Below the pieces are notes generated by a model. The model was not told the DNA's origin. It made no database searches and was given only the letters and a program-made list of their open reading frames with translations. Positions 11,088 through 24,120 of a DNA stretch of 64,000 nt are shown piece by piece. The DNA lies in NCBI GenBank assembly GCA_035578155.1, contig JAPWDM010000047.1, positions 1,364,001-1,428,000 on the forward strand. Direction: 5' to 3'. This DNA comes from Brachynemurus nebulosus. Its lineage: Eukaryota > Arthropoda > Insecta > Neuroptera > Myrmeleontidae. Each line of letters starts with the position of its first letter. Positions within the stretch are counted from its first letter, which is position 1. A program made the translations under genes and the position numbers.

Positions 11088-11432
11088 TTATTTACAATTT
11101 CGATCACTTTCAATCAAATAAATTTTCATTTCACAATAATTAGAAATTACAACACATAGATGCATAATATCATCCTTTTCTATATGATTAAAAGCTATTG
11201 ACAACAATGGTTCACTAGAATCGTTAAACCATTTAATTTCATTGTTGTCGTTAATGTGTGGATCACTGCAATAATTGTTGACGAGTATACATTCAAGACC
11301 TAAGGTGCTCCAATCCACGCTGTAGTGATTCATGATGCCTACTGCGCGTAAGTACATAAGGGGGTGAGCGTTCATATAATCAATCAGTAGCGTTAAAAAT
11401 GCGTTTCGTAAAAGAAGATGTTGAACTACCAA
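11088..11432 (-). CDS. Unrecognised ORF between PLA2-like gene and ATPase
   Basis: A 114-codon frame with no ATG at its 5' end: a TGA directly precedes the first codon and the first internal Met is about 20 codons in. I recognise no domain. It is Cys- and Asn-rich with no membrane segment, and it sits in the divergent spacer between the minus-strand virion genes and the plus-strand ATPase. It could be a small viral gene that has lost its start, or a chance frame. Confidence 0.3.
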   Translation of the reverse strand: MVVQHLLLRNAFLTLLIDYMNAHPLMYLRAVGIMNHYSVDWSTLGLECILVNNYCSDPHINDNNEIKWFNDSSEPLLSIAFNHIEKDDIMHLCVVISNYCEMKIYLIESDRNCK

Positions 11433-11440
11433 TCAAAAAT

Positions 11441-11870
11441 ATGGATTTTGTATCAACTACATTAGCTGAAAAAAGCATGGCCCCTTATTACCGGATAGTA
11501 TAAGATGTATAATCTCTAGTCCTTCAGGGTCTGGCAAGACATTTTATTAAATTTATTAGAACATCCGAATAGATTAAGTTTTAAAAATGTTTACCTCTAT
11601 TCAAAATGGCTCTGCCAACCAAAGTATGAGTATCTGAAACGCGTTCTCAAACCAATAAGGGCTTTAGGATATTTTACTTTTTCTAATAATGATGATGTTA
11701 TAGCGCCAGAAGATGTAAAAAATAATTCATTTTTTATATTTGACGATGTTGCAACGGATAAATAAGATAAAATTAGTGCATATTTCAGTATGGGACGTCA
11801 TAAAGATGTTTCAGTCTTCTATCTTTGTCAGACATACAGTTTCATACCAAAACAATTACTTATAGTCTAA
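11441..11870 (+). pseudogene. Packaging ATPase (A32/FtsK-HerA type) of the viral relic, broken
   Basis: Not visible as one frame, but clear on reading three frames. There is a start near 11441 with LAEKS, a Walker A motif PSGSGKT at 11518-11541, then a frameshift within the following T-rich run (about 11542-11550), a long open segment with NVYLYSKW and KYEYLKRVLKP, a Walker B motif FFIFDDV ending near 11750, and YLCQTYSFIPKQ near 11820-11855. In-frame TAA codons at about 11763 and 11868 and two single-base shifts disrupt it, and the C-terminal part is absent. In Polinton-like elements this ATPase pumps DNA into the capsid. It is divergent from the virion genes. Confidence 0.75.
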
Positions 11871-12321
11871 GATCCCGCAGCTGATTTCTGCAGGTATCTG
11901 TTTTTTTAATAAAACTTAATTTAAATGAATCCTTAATAGTTATGTAATACATTGCTCCCGTGTTGCCAGCTCTCAATCGGCCGCAACCACTAGGTTGTCA
12001 GGTGTTAACAGGTATATTGTTGTTAATAATTTGCGGTCACGTGTTTTTTGAGAAAATTAGAGACTAAATTAAAGTTTTATTTTTTCTGATCACGATAATA
12101 CATGTTGCCTGTGAAAAATAGCCGCAAGTTATGGTTTCCATTACTTTTAATTAATTACTCTCTTATCACATCTCAGCTGCAACTATTGAAAATATGTAGA
12201 TATAATTTTTTTTTCACTAAAAAACCCTGAAACTGAAACCCTCCCTAATTTGAAAAAAAATGTAATAAATCATAAATAAAAAAGTTGTTTTTTTATTTGA
12301 ACTCGCCCCTTAAAATGGTAA
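11871..12321. other. AT-rich gap, no gene seen
   Basis: No continuation of the ATPase or other viral gene is recognised here, and no inverted terminus of the viral element is evident. Confidence 0.4.
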
Positions 12322-13045
<724 letters not shown>

Positions 13046-14080
13046 ATTATTTTTGTATAGTATGACATATAAATAAATTCAGCTATAATTTAATTCAAAT
13101 GGAAAAGCGAATTCTGAATTATAAGTAATTACACAAAATTTGAAAATTTTCCTAAGAAGACTATTTTTCCCCGACAGAACTAGATTAAAGATCATTTCGC
13201 TAAATGCATTTTATTGAAATATTTTGAAATACTTTCTTATGTATTAATTTTTGTTTTACGATGGTTGGCAAACTTTTAACACTAACAATATTAATTTATT
13301 TACAAACACTTGTATTGCTACCTGATTTACAGAACACAGGTGTACTTTTCAGTCAATAAGAAGGAAGTAAAAAATTGTAAACATACGTAAATATACATAT
13401 TTAAATACATACTCGCATGCAATGTGAAAAAACGCTAAAGAACTAAAACTGAACTAAAACGTTATCAATGTAACGCTAGTTATGATGTTAACATGTTTGT
13501 AATTATTAAATTGGTAAATTGACAGATACACTTGTTATTAAGTTAATGCAATATCAAGTAAAGCATTTCCTTAAATTATTCACTAACAATATACTGCTAA
13601 TTCTTTAATTACAAAATCATTTGTTTATTTGCCTATTATGCCAGGGTATTTCTTTTAAAAATAGCTTTTTACACGATTGCCCAAAAGAAGAAGTGTATAA
13701 AGTGTAAGGTTCATGTATCTATGTATGTATCTTTGTATGAATTGACCTCATTAGATTCTTTATATTACTGCCAGTAACACAGGCTAAGTGTCGTCTTAAA
13801 GATCCTTGGTGTGGGTAAACAAGCGTTATCTCTATAAGGACCGAAAAAACGTCTGAATCGATTTAAATATTTGCGGAATCGTTAAAATTCTCTCGTTATC
13901 CTGGGTAATATAGGGTTGACAGGGGTTGAAAGGCAAGAATTAACACTAAAAAGCACTTTAGATGTATGAATGTGTGCGATATCGTTAAAATTCTTACGTA
14001 ACTCCAGGTAACAGAGGTGGCGTCTTAAAAATATCAATGAAGTGGGCAGGAAAATATTGCCACTAAATAGATCAATCTAA
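13046..14080. other. Gene-free stretch
   Basis: AT-rich DNA. The part at 13680-14070 resembles eroded repeats (repeated phrases around TCTTAAA and ATCGTTAAAATTCT). No coding signal is recognised. Confidence 0.4.
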
Positions 14081-15296
14081 TGGGTCGATTTTGTAACTAA
14101 TTGGTCGATTCTGTAACTATTAACAGTCTGTAAAACCTCTGTTTAGACTGTTAAATTACAGAATGTTAAAAAATGGTATTCTGTACGCAATTTTTAACAG
14201 AAAAGTTAGCTAACATTCTGTTATTTCTCTGTAAACTCTACAGCACTCAAAACACTTGCCATAAACTTTACAGAGCTATTAAAGAGACTAATTACTATGG
14301 ATTAAATATTGATAATTTTGATATTTGCGTTTTTTGTAAATTCAATATTTTGACGTTTTAATTTGTCATTTTTTGAATTATTTGATATCCGTAAGTATGT
14401 AATCATGAAGTATTTTTTGTAGTAAGAAGACTGTTGAGAAAATAGTGCAGTGTTCTTAAATCGGACAGGAAGTAATTTCAAATAAAACAAATTTATTATG
14501 AATTATATTTTTTTTATAAACAGTGAATGTTTTCGAGACAAAATCCCACTGACACAATTTGTCCACATGAAGCGTTTTACCTTTTCTCGACAGTGTTTCA
14601 GTTATTTCATGTACTTCATCAAGTATTCTTATTCATAGTATTGTCAATTCTTATTTTGTTGTCTACGTATTTAATACACAATGCATTGTCTTTTGATAGT
14701 GAATAAGCGCTCCTTACTTCACTTGTTTGCACAATTTTTTAAAAAAAATTATTACCCATAAAAGTGTCAATAATTTATGAAAAATTTTCCCCAGAGACTT
14801 GGTGGGCTTAAAGTATTTGTAAAACTATCGGTAACGATATCTATGGAAAGCTCCGATGTGTGTAAATTAGATATCGAAAATATAGCATTATAGGTACGTA
14901 CATATGCCTATTTTACCATTTGACGAGTGCCGTGAAATATTATACCATTATAAGGAACTGGTTATCTAGAGAATTCCCGAATATCTAATTTAGAAATAGC
15001 TTAACTCATAATCATGATAATTTTACGTGAGTTTAATATACATGAGTAATGCACGTAATTTACCTCTCCATTTAAGATAAATCGCTATAAGAGAATTTTT
15101 TTATATTTTATATACAAAAATCCATGGTAATTTAACATAAATAGTTCAACAACAGTAGAATATATAAAATGTAATTGGCATCTTAACATAGTGTCTTACA
15201 GAATACCAAATTTTTAACATTCTGTTAAAAACAATTTTACAGAGCTCTGTACTGCAAAATAACAGTCTGTAATAATATAGTTACAGAATCGACCCA
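14081..15296. mobile_element. 1.2-kb DNA element with TGGGTCGATTCTGTAACTA termini
   Basis: The left terminus 14081-14099 and the right terminus 15278-15296 are inverted copies with one mismatch. The left motif is repeated immediately inside (from 14102), and that inner copy aligns even further with the right end (through ACAGTCTGT). Interior phrases such as ACAGAATG/TTCTGTAA recur, typical of MITE subterminal repeats. No transposase frame and no clear target duplication were found, so the superfamily is open. Confidence 0.6.
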
Positions 15297-16060
15297 AGTC
15301 ATTTTGAAGGTAGGTCGATATCTTATTCTACTTATTGTCGGTGACTTATTGTACTCACTCCATCTGCGTAAACGAAGAAAGGGCTCTTACTTTAAAATCG
15401 TTTGGCTATATGAAAAAAAGTCGTCAAGTGCGTGTTTGACACGCATTATTTAGGGCTACTCAGGAATTATGTGTTGTATGTTGTATGAATCATTACATGT
15501 TGTATGATTAGTAAGAAACCTGCAAAAAATTTTGATAATTATACCATAGCTACAAGTTAAGGATATTATGGAGGTACTTAAAAATGGTGACAGTCTTATG
15601 AAAATTTGTGCGAATAATGGTTTTTCTAAATTTAATCGACTGTGAAAATTTAAATTAGATTCACTACAGCGTTTAAAAGTTATTGCAGGTTTAATTTTTG
15701 CTAACTTTTAACATGCAGTCTAATTGAGTTTTCAATAGAAACCGAATATAAACCAGCTTTTAATGCTTAGAAAAAATGGTGATAAGGCTCTTGTTTTTGT
15801 TTTAGATGTTAGGAAAAACGCTTATACAACTTTTTTTACCCCCAAATTTACCAAAATAGCCCCTCTAGTAGGTCCGACTCTGGCTTTGTATATATCAGTA
15901 GAAAGCTCTCTAAAAATGAAGTGTTGTGTCAATTTAAAATTTTTCTTTATCTGCCGCAGTTTTCAAGTAATCTAGCAAAATTGAAATTTTACCCTAATTT
16001 TGAGGGGTAATTTCACTTCTTAAATGGCGACTGTGTCAGATGAAAAAAATCGGGTCCGTT
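15297..16060. other. Gene-free stretch
   Basis: Only short frames. A phrase related to the hairpin at 21648 (GGGCTACTCAG) occurs at about 15452. Confidence 0.4.
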
Positions 16061-17886
16061 ATTTTGGTCGACCCTACGGGTTGTCCCCATTTACTCTTTT
16101 CTCGTCTCTTTTGATCCCAATTTTTCATAGAGAAGAAATTATACGATTTTTGTTAATTTTTCAAAAACCACCAATATTTTTAAATTTTTTTGGATACTGC
16201 TGATAAAGTGACCATCTTCGCGTAAATTTTTAATATATTAAAGATTAGGTACTCATAAAATAAATACAAAAAAATACGGTGTGAAGTCTGAATGCGTACC
16301 TATTCATCCTTGTCTACGGTAGCACATTTTTTATTGACATAAATATTAGAAACGCAGGAAAAGAGACCAGGAATCAACATAGAAGTGGATTATGGTACGA
16401 TATATTTTCTGAAAAAAGTGCTTAGGACCAAAGTTATAGAGTTCAAAGTGATGCACTTGATGATGACTTTGAAGTTGACCTTGAGGTCAATTTCCAAAGT
16501 CATTTGAAAATCATTTAATATTTTTCAAAAGGAGTAGCTTACTTTTCACCCCTAAATGGTTCAAAGTATATTCGAACGAATTTCACATGCAAGATAGAAA
16601 ATAAGTGATCAAGAAGTAATTTTGAAAAATACTTGCTCAATCGCAATCGGAAAAATAATAGTTAATCATATGTTCAATTGAATTCCTAATATGATAACTA
16701 TAGAGTAGCAATAAAAATTTTAAAAAATTTTGAAAATTTCTAATATAACATAAAGTTAATGTTTAACTTACAATTAGAGTGATATTAAATCTTTTCTTAA
16801 CTTTACTTCTAAAATTACTTACAAAAATGTTTTCTTCTAATTTTTTCTATAAATCAACTTTGAAGATAGATTGAGTCAATACATGAAATTACTGCTTATA
16901 GGTACAGGATATGGTCAAAGTTCGGCAATGGCTAATCATTTTCAACTGACCTTGAAAATCGATTTCAGGGTCACTATCAAGTGCATCGCTTCAAATTCTA
17001 CAAATTTGGTACTCAGCCCTTTTTTCAGAAAATATGTCGTTTCAAAAATATCTAGCTATAACTGTTTTCATCTACAGAGGTTGAATGGTGTTTTCTACCC
17101 CTAAAAAGCGTATTTAGCCGAAATAAAAAAACACGTATTTAATATTTTTCGCTGTTTAATAAGTATGTTAAGTTTCATTCAAATTGGCAAGTATTAGTTG
17201 GGTAGTGTTATTTGTCAGAATGTTTTGCCGATCTAGTTTTTTCAATATTTCTTTGCTCGTTTTCAGAATTTGTATTTTAATTTCTACGGACAAATAACTC
17301 ATTCTTTTCTTCGATTTGAGTAACTTTTATTTGCTGATGTTGACCATTAATTGATCGAAACATATCAAATATTTTTCAATGATTTTTTTAGCGAATGTCG
17401 AAAATTTTGAAAATTTTTTCACCGTTAGTAAGTTAAAGTATTTGAATTCATTAAGTAATTAAATGATGTCCACAAGAACCTTACGGACTACCATAAGTTA
17501 TATGAGATCCCTAGGACCCGTTTTTTACTGTTAGGATAAACTTTTTACTAAAATTATTTTAGATGAATAAAGGTTATGTTGTATGATTTCCGCCAGGGTT
17601 TACTGTTCCCATTATTGTAAAAAATAAACTAACCGACCGATTTTGAAAATTTTTTCACTGTTAGAGAACTAAATTATTTTAGATGGATACAACTATGCTG
17701 CACAAAGTCCGTTCGGGTTCTTGGGTCCCAAAAATATCAAAACTAATTACCCAGCCGATTTTAAAAAATCTTTTACTCTTAGAAAGCTAAACTATTTTAA
17801 ATAGGTACAGTTCTTAGATGAGATCCGCCAGTCCCCAAAATTTGGAAATTCGCTATGTTATGCAGATGCTGCGACAGGGATATTTA
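16061..17886 (+). repeat. 1.8-kb unclassified repeat, copy 1 (family Q)
   Basis: It aligns over its whole length with the reverse complement of 47821-49736. It starts with ATTTTGGTCGACCCTACGGG and ends GCAGATGCTGCGACAGGG. A 77-codon frame at 16871-17104 is nearly the same in both copies but starts without ATG and resembles nothing known, so I do not call it a gene. The interior has several imperfect direct repeats built on AAATCGGTCGGTTAG / GAGAACTAAATTATTTTAGATGG. No matched terminal inverted repeat was found. Confidence 0.7.
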
Positions 17887-18057
17887 ATCTGACAAACACA
17901 AAAATATTGCAGATCCATGGTAACGCGATTTAAAAATGAAATATTATTGATCAAAAAGTGTCAGAGATCACATTGATCCTGAGAAAAATTTCTCACCATA
18001 CTTGCCCCACGTTCGATAAATCTGTTTCCAGCCTGTATATGTAACCGTGTATGTATT

Positions 18058-18679
18058 ATTATTAAAAATGAGTGTATGTTAACTAATATGTAATTTAAGA
18101 GGGTGACTCACCCCCTCTCCAATGTTGCTCAAACTGAATTTTGAAATCGAAAATTTCATTTCTACGTTATTTCAAATGTCTTAAACTATTTTCCATGAAG
18201 GAGAACTTCTTAAACTACACAAGTAGTACGACTATTCGACACAGTCACTCCCTAGTTAACTACCCCTAGACTTAATATTAGGACATTGAGCAAAAATAGG
18301 TCAATTAGATTTTCTGACGTAGATTTCAAATCTGTAAACAGAATTTTTATATTGTTTAATTTTATCCCCTTTTTGCAAAATTAACCCCTAAATTTTAACC
18401 CCCAGCCACCCCTCTTGACACAATTTGAACGAATTGCATACCAATAAATAGCTCTTTAAAAAAGAGCAATACTGCCAATTTAAACTTTTGCTCTATCTCT
18501 TACTGTTTTCGAGATATTTAAAAAATTAAATTTTTACCCCAATTTTTGGAGGGCGATTTCACCCCTTCAAGCCGTTTTTTCCGCCGATAAAAAAAATACG
18601 TGTCGCTTATTTTTTAGTGTTCTACAACATATCTAAGTTTCATCAAAATCGATAGGTCCGGCCTCGGGCCCTTTACTTG
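18058..18679 (+). mobile_element. Single-arm relative of the foldback element at 54792-56277
   Basis: It matches the right arm of 54792-56277 from AGTGTATGTTAACTAATATG through AGAGGGTGACTCACCCC to the terminus CCTTTACTTG, and is followed by TAA like the full copy. The other arm is missing. It lies about 110 bp from the Harbinger transposase fragment. Confidence 0.65.
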
Positions 18680-18789
18680 TAAGAAATACGTATGAGCAAA
18701 TGACAGTTCCAATTCCTTTTGGCCGTTCATATTTGCGAAATTATTTATTTCCGGCAAACATCGAAATTACAGTTGACGTGCTCTACAAT

Positions 18790-18972
18790 TTACTCGTACC
18801 TGGCGACTGTATCCGAACGTGTGTACTGTGTACAATCTAAAGCAGCAAACACTCTCGGAAACCGCGTAATGTTATAAAAATTTTCTTTAACTTGCGCCTT
18901 TTCGACGTCAGTTGTTGGAAATTTAATGAATTCTTCACGCAACAAAGCAATTTTGTGTGACACTAATTTCAC
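18790..18972 (-). pseudogene. PIF/Harbinger transposase (HARBI1-like) fragment
   Basis: A 60-residue frame contains FYNITRFPRVFAALDCTQ, which matches the segment around the first catalytic Asp of the PIF/Harbinger DDE nuclease (typically a PxVxGAxDCTH pattern). The segment before it has the helical character usual for the family. The similarity stops soon after the DCT, and no second or third catalytic residue is present, so this is a fragment. Its closeness to a foldback element with TWA duplications is consistent with a Harbinger source for those elements. Confidence 0.6.
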
Positions 18973-19799
18973 TACTTTGCTAGTAGTAGCTTTGAAAACT
19001 CCTCCTTAAAAAAAAACATTATTTCTGAAGATAATGTACTATTCCTAAAAAAAAGATACATTACTGCTTAGTTGAAATAATTATTATTTAAAAAACAGCA
19101 TACCAGTTCGTTTTGTGTTGTATTCGTGGGCGAATTTTTTCCAAAATAAAAATTCCTTTCGCATTCGAAATTTTGTGTAAAAATTCAAATCGTCGCAAAT
19201 ATTAAAATGATTTGGATGAAAACATATTGTTTTTTTTTACATAAACGTTAAGTCGTACAAATAGGTTATGTTATAAGAATCTTTTGACAAAAAAAAAAAA
19301 AATTTATTTTAAAAAGATTATAAAGGTACGGACACACGACACGCTTTTGGTGTAGAAGTTTTTTTTTTTTACAAAAGGACAGAAAAGTTGATTTAAGATA
19401 CTACCAACAAGGTAATCCTAAATTGTGAGACGCATCCAAAAGATAATACAGAGATAATATTATATTACAACTCTAAGAAAAAAGTAAACGCAATAAAATT
19501 TTACAAGTTGGATTTACACTATAGCAAAAAATGAAATAAATTATTTTCAGTACGAAACTGCCGTCTTGCAGCAACATTTATAAAAATATTAGTTTTCAAT
19601 TCAAAATAGAATATGGCAATACAAAATACGATTTAGAAATGTTAAATTATAATCTAAATCAGGTGTTGTGTGAAATGTCTGACACTATTCTATTCGCCAT
19701 GTGTGACACTACTGTGTAAACAACCTCAAATATTTGCTAGAGAAGTCTAGCAACTCGAGTGTATACAACTGTTCTAGCCTGATCTAGACTGCAAATTTA
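18973..19799. other. AT-rich gap, no gene seen
   Basis: Poly-A and poly-T runs and short frames only. Confidence 0.4.
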
Positions 19800-20250
19800 A
19801 GCCGCTGCTACACGATGCTACGAACACCTTCCAACATTCGACGTTGGATGGTTCATAGCATCGTGTAGCCGTTGTTCGAACCTACGAGTGTCCAATGTCG
19901 AGCGTCAAACGTTCGCATTTGGTCGTGTCCCGTTCGATGTCGGTATTTTTGCACCGAGTCAAAGGGGTGCTTCGAACGTTTGAAGGTCAATGTTGGTTCG
20001 TTGGTTGGTTCGACTCAGCAGCTGCACGCTCGTTCATGTGAAGAGAGACAACATCAGTGTATAACATTAGAGATAACATCAGACAGATAACATCGTCCAC
20101 TGAGTACCAACACATCATCATTCGTATTGGATCAAACATTCGATTCACCGTGTAGCAGATACATTCGTCGCACCAACTATCGAACTTAACTGCCTCAAAC
20201 GTTCGATCGAATGTTGGAAGGAACGTTCGTAGCATCGTGTAGAACCCGCT
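19800..20250. mobile_element. 451-bp MITE with ACACGATGCTACGAAC termini
   Basis: The left end AGCCGCTGCTACACGATGC and the right end, its inverse GCATCGTGTAGAACCCGCT, are flanked by TTA on both sides (19797-19799 and 20251-20253), a possible 3-bp duplication. The left end contains a second inverted copy of the motif (GCATCGTGTAGCC near 19858), making a small internal palindrome. It is unusually GC-rich for the window and rich in CG dinucleotides. Reading frames across it look incidental. Confidence 0.6.
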
Positions 20251-20339
20251 TTACTTGAACGTGTAAACCAACGGGCCAAACTACTATATGATAGTTAGTA
20301 TTCCGACTGTAGCAGAAAGGTGACGTAAAATCTCCTCCA

Positions 20340-21075
20340 CTTCGCATCACTATGCTGTGTAAGTACAAACTGTTTGTAGTGGTTTAGGCTTGATGTTTGC
20401 TTCTGTGTGAGTATTTACACACACAATTACAAAACACGTATTATCGGACAGAGCGACGTGCAGGTCAAGTAACAATGGTCTTACAATACATAACAATCGT
20501 AGTGGATTCGATGACCGACACCGACTGACTAAATGCCTTAAGCTGTGACAGACCAACAAATGACTCCAAGCGAACTAAACTTTTTTGATATTAGTTTGCT
20601 TCTAGTGTTCTATAGTGTAAACATTGCACACAATAATGCTAATTTAGATGTGTCGCGTTATTTTGATGTCTCGTGTATCCGTAGCTTTATGTACATATGT
20701 TGTAGGTACCTATCATGTATTATATACTGTGTGATACAAGGGGACAAACTAGATTGGCTTTGCCTCTGTTCCACTTGTAATGAGTTTGTGACGTAGTCTG
20801 TTTGTGTACATACACACTGTTTGCAGTGTATTAGTTTGGTTTTTTGTAGTAGTATGTGTATACACGCATACAATCACATCACACGTATTACCAGAGAGAG
20901 CTGTTCAACGTGCTCAACTAACAATGGGTATATTGTTAATATAATGGTGTGTTGACTCGACGACGACTACTGACGGACTAATGCCTTAAGCTGTGACTGG
21001 CTTACAAATGACTCCAAGCGAATTTCACTTTTTTTATGTTAGTTGGCTTCTAGTGTTCTATGGTGTGACACTTTC
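20340..21075 (+). repeat. Tandem duplication of a unit of about 280 bp
   Basis: Segments of about 20340-20625 and 20795-21075 share an ordered series of phrases: ACACACTGTTTG-like start, CACGTATTA, ATGCCTTAAGCTGTGAC, ACAAATGACTCCAAGCGAA, and GCTTCTAGTGTTCTAT. The copies are separated by about 170 bp. A third, more diverged relative is at about 32040-32335. No coding potential is convincing. Confidence 0.6.
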
Positions 21076-21647
21076 AAAATAGAGTATACTCACTATATAT
21101 ATAGGTAGCATGTGTAAATTACGTATGTATATTTTGAGTAAAATTCAAAACGTCAAATGTCAAAAACTAATATATTTAAATAGCAAAATTAATCGCAATT
21201 AAATTGAATTTGAATGAATTTAAAAAATATTGTTAAAGTTTGCATTTTTTTGATAGTAATTTACTGTTAATATGTAGGTAATATTAAAATCATTTAGGTA
21301 ATTTAATATGTAGGTAATATTAAAATCATTTAAATATCCATAAACGACACAGTAATAATCATGTACCTAATAGTATAGGCGTCAATTATATTTTTTTTAT
21401 TTATACCTTACTGCTAACAAGAAAGATAAAAAAAAATTAGCAATTAAGAAAAAAATCTAATTAATTTCTAATTCTATACGTTCGATTATTAAACAATTAG
21501 CAGTTAGGTCCAAAATTAATGTCTTAAATTTTTTATTTTTGTAATTAAGAAAAATATCCCCTTTACTCCAAAAAGTTGGGGAGCTGAGTTCAGCAAACAG
21601 AAATGCAAGTTGGCCACACATTAGAATAGTATTTTTGTGAAACGATA

Positions 21648-21684
21648 AGGGTTACTCAGAGGTTATGACCTCTGAGTAGCCCTA
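21648..21684. repeat. Short palindrome GGGTTACTCAGAGGT/GACCTCTGAGTAGCCC
   Basis: Arms of about 15 bp, nearly perfect, with a loop of a few bases. Stable as a hairpin, but its function is unknown. Confidence 0.7.
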
Positions 21685-21699
21685 AAAAACGCTTCAACT

Positions 21700-22500
21700 T
21701 GTGGATGCCCGTTAGAATCTACGCTGCTCTGGATAATAAAGGTTAAGTAATGTTTTGAAAAATTAACGGCAAGTGGAGACAAGTGTTGTTACTAAAAGTT
21801 ATAAAAAAGAAACTAAATAATTCAAGAGAAAAAAATACCATTGCCGTGATAGAAATTGAACTATTACCGCCGGTTTTTTAGCGCAATCGGGAGAACTAGA
21901 AAAACATAACAAAACCAAACTGCCTCCGAGTGCGATAAAAATTCGGTGATAATTTGTTTTTGTATTTTTAGTTAGTTAGTAGTATTTTAATTTTTAGTTA
22001 TGTCAGTTTTTAAACTTTCTGTTTATGATATGACGTAAATGTCACTAATATCATTATTTTTAATATTTTAAGCGTGTAGGTACGTTGTATCTATAATGTG
22101 GGTGGACATGTGAAACCACAGAGAGGCTAAAATTCGGAAGGTATGCGTCTGCAATTGCCTTCTTATAATTAGAAGAACCAGGGGTGGTCCAACCAAAATT
22201 TAACTAACCCAATTTTTTGATAACGCAATTCTCCAATAATATTGGAAAATGTTATCGAACATATTGTCTCCGAAAATTTGATTTTCAAATTAAAAATATT
22301 AGTAGATCAGTAAAAATTTTTCTTTTTAATAAAATAAATTGAAGGAAAATTTACGCAATTTTATGAGGGGTCCACGTAATTTTAGGGAAGGTCGGAGCCC
22401 TTGGACTTCCCCTGCTTGTTACGCCTCTGAGGAGAATTATGATAACATTCATCTGACACTGTGAAGAGAAATTGCAAAAAATTATTCACAAGTACATAAT
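21700..22500. other. Gene-free stretch
   Basis: No recognisable coding sequence or repeat boundary. Confidence 0.35.
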
Positions 22501-22507
22501 ATGTATA

Positions 22508-22575
22508 CGGTTGTAGCGTGAATCGAACTCATGGCCTACCAACTACCAAGTGTCCGTCTACTAGCATGTTCCATT
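22508..22575 (-). repeat. tRNA-like (SINE-type) sequence
   Basis: On the minus strand it has a B-box-like GAGTTCGATTC and an A-box-like TGCTAGTAGACGG at roughly tRNA spacing. It does not fold as a clean tRNA to my reading, so it is called a tRNA-derived repeat rather than a gene. Confidence 0.4.
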
Positions 22576-23890
22576 ATTTGCTAGATTTTCGTAGGAAAAT
22601 ATATGTTATTTAACTTTTAGTATTGAATTTAATAAATCTCTTTGTATGCGCAGATTTGAATCGTTTAGTGAAATTATTTATTCAATATTACAAATGAAAA
22701 TAATACCAGCATTAGCTGAAATTAACAATATATATTTTTTTATAACGAAGAAGAAAGAGGTTCTTATTACAAACATGAAGCAACTTTACGATAACATTTG
22801 AACATCTTTTAAAACGCATACAAATATATAAACATGGAATGTACATTTTACTGGTAAGCCTCGCAAGGATGTACATATTTAATAACAAATAAGAAGATAT
22901 CAAGTCCACTATACAATAAATTCCGTTTTATCTTTTTACCTTTTCAAATTGAGTATTCCGCTATTGAAAAAATGAAAGAGAATTATGTACAATAGTAATG
23001 TACAATTGGTCGCGGGAGTCGAACAGTGCATTGCTCAATAGTGTCAGAAAAATTGTTATCATTTAATTTTCATTTAAAAGTAGTTTAATGCTTTTACAAA
23101 TCGAATATACCTACTACTTAGAAATTTATTTTATAAATAATAAAATAAAAATACAGACGGGGAGAGGTTTGTTAAAAATAAGTAATACAAAACGAATTTG
23201 TGTTCCGTTTGTTCGGACTTTGATATAGCTGAGAACTTTTACACTATTTTTGCTGAACTTTCTGACTACCTAAACGAAAAAATTAATGAGAAATCAGAAA
23301 CCGTTTCCAAAATATTCATCGTTTTTAAACAAATTTGTGATGTCACAACTGGCGATTGTAGTAAAATTTGATGGGCGAAATAATCCATCAAAAGCATATT
23401 TTTGTCGATGCAATACAAAACATACAAACACTATAAATTGGATAATTTTTTTGTGACAATTGACACCTTATTACAAGTTTCCTCTTAATATTATATTTTA
23501 TATCATTAATTTTATTATATAGCTTATAATAACTTTTCAGGCCGTATCTCAGTGAAAAACGGTTGTATGGAGATTTTAAAGAAAAGATTTTGAAGCTTTA
23601 AGCTTATAGTTCTGAGATCTCATGACAACACTTTTTTTTCTTATGATTGTAGTAACGGAATTGAAATAGCTGAATTTGAAAAATATTTATCCACTACTAT
23701 CTTCTTAGCAGAATTACATTAATATAAGTGGTACATTTAAAATTTTGTTAAAAGACTCTTGAGAAGCCTTCACATAATGGTTGACCACGAGAATGGAATC
23801 AGGGTTTAGCAAATACCAAATTTGCTAATACCAAAGTTCGTATAGTAGTAATAACTTAAACGCTCGACCACTTGACTGATTATGTCGCCC
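22576..23890. other. Gene-free stretch
   Basis: AT-rich. A weak tRNA-like phrase (GGGAGTCGAAC, inverted) occurs at about 23010. No coding recognised. Confidence 0.35.
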
Positions 23891-23898
23891 TTGTAGAT

Positions 23899-24120
23899 CA
23901 GGGGTGGCCCACCCGCGGGCCGCATATGGCCCGCCTAGAACTTTTTTTGGCCCGGTGGATTCATCACACTTATACAAAATATGTTTATTTTATACTGACC
24001 AAGGTAGTGAAAGCCAATGTATTAAAAAATGCATACGGAACACATAATTTTATATGCGGCCCGTGGACTTTGATGCGCTTCCAAAGTGACCTGCAAGATC
24101 ATTTGGGTTGGCCACCCCTG
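23899..24120 (+). mobile_element. hAT MITE, 222 bp, with perfect 8-bp TSD
   Basis: The left terminus CAGGGGTGGCCCACCC and the right terminus GGTTGGCCACCCCTG are inverted, with adjoining GCGGGCCGC / GCGGCCCG blocks. It is flanked by TTGTAGAT at 23891-23898 and 24121-24128, an exact 8-bp duplication diagnostic of hAT insertion. Non-coding. A second copy in the opposite orientation is at 39438-39643. Confidence 0.9.

Noticed and set aside
16871..17104. 77-codon frame conserved in two repeat copies
   Set aside because: It has no ATG start and no known domain, and both copies are simply similar throughout. Conservation reflects recent copying rather than selection as far as can be seen.
16061..17886. 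Helitron assignment for family Q
   Set aside because: No TC start, CTRR end or Rep/helicase coding was found, so the family is left unclassified.
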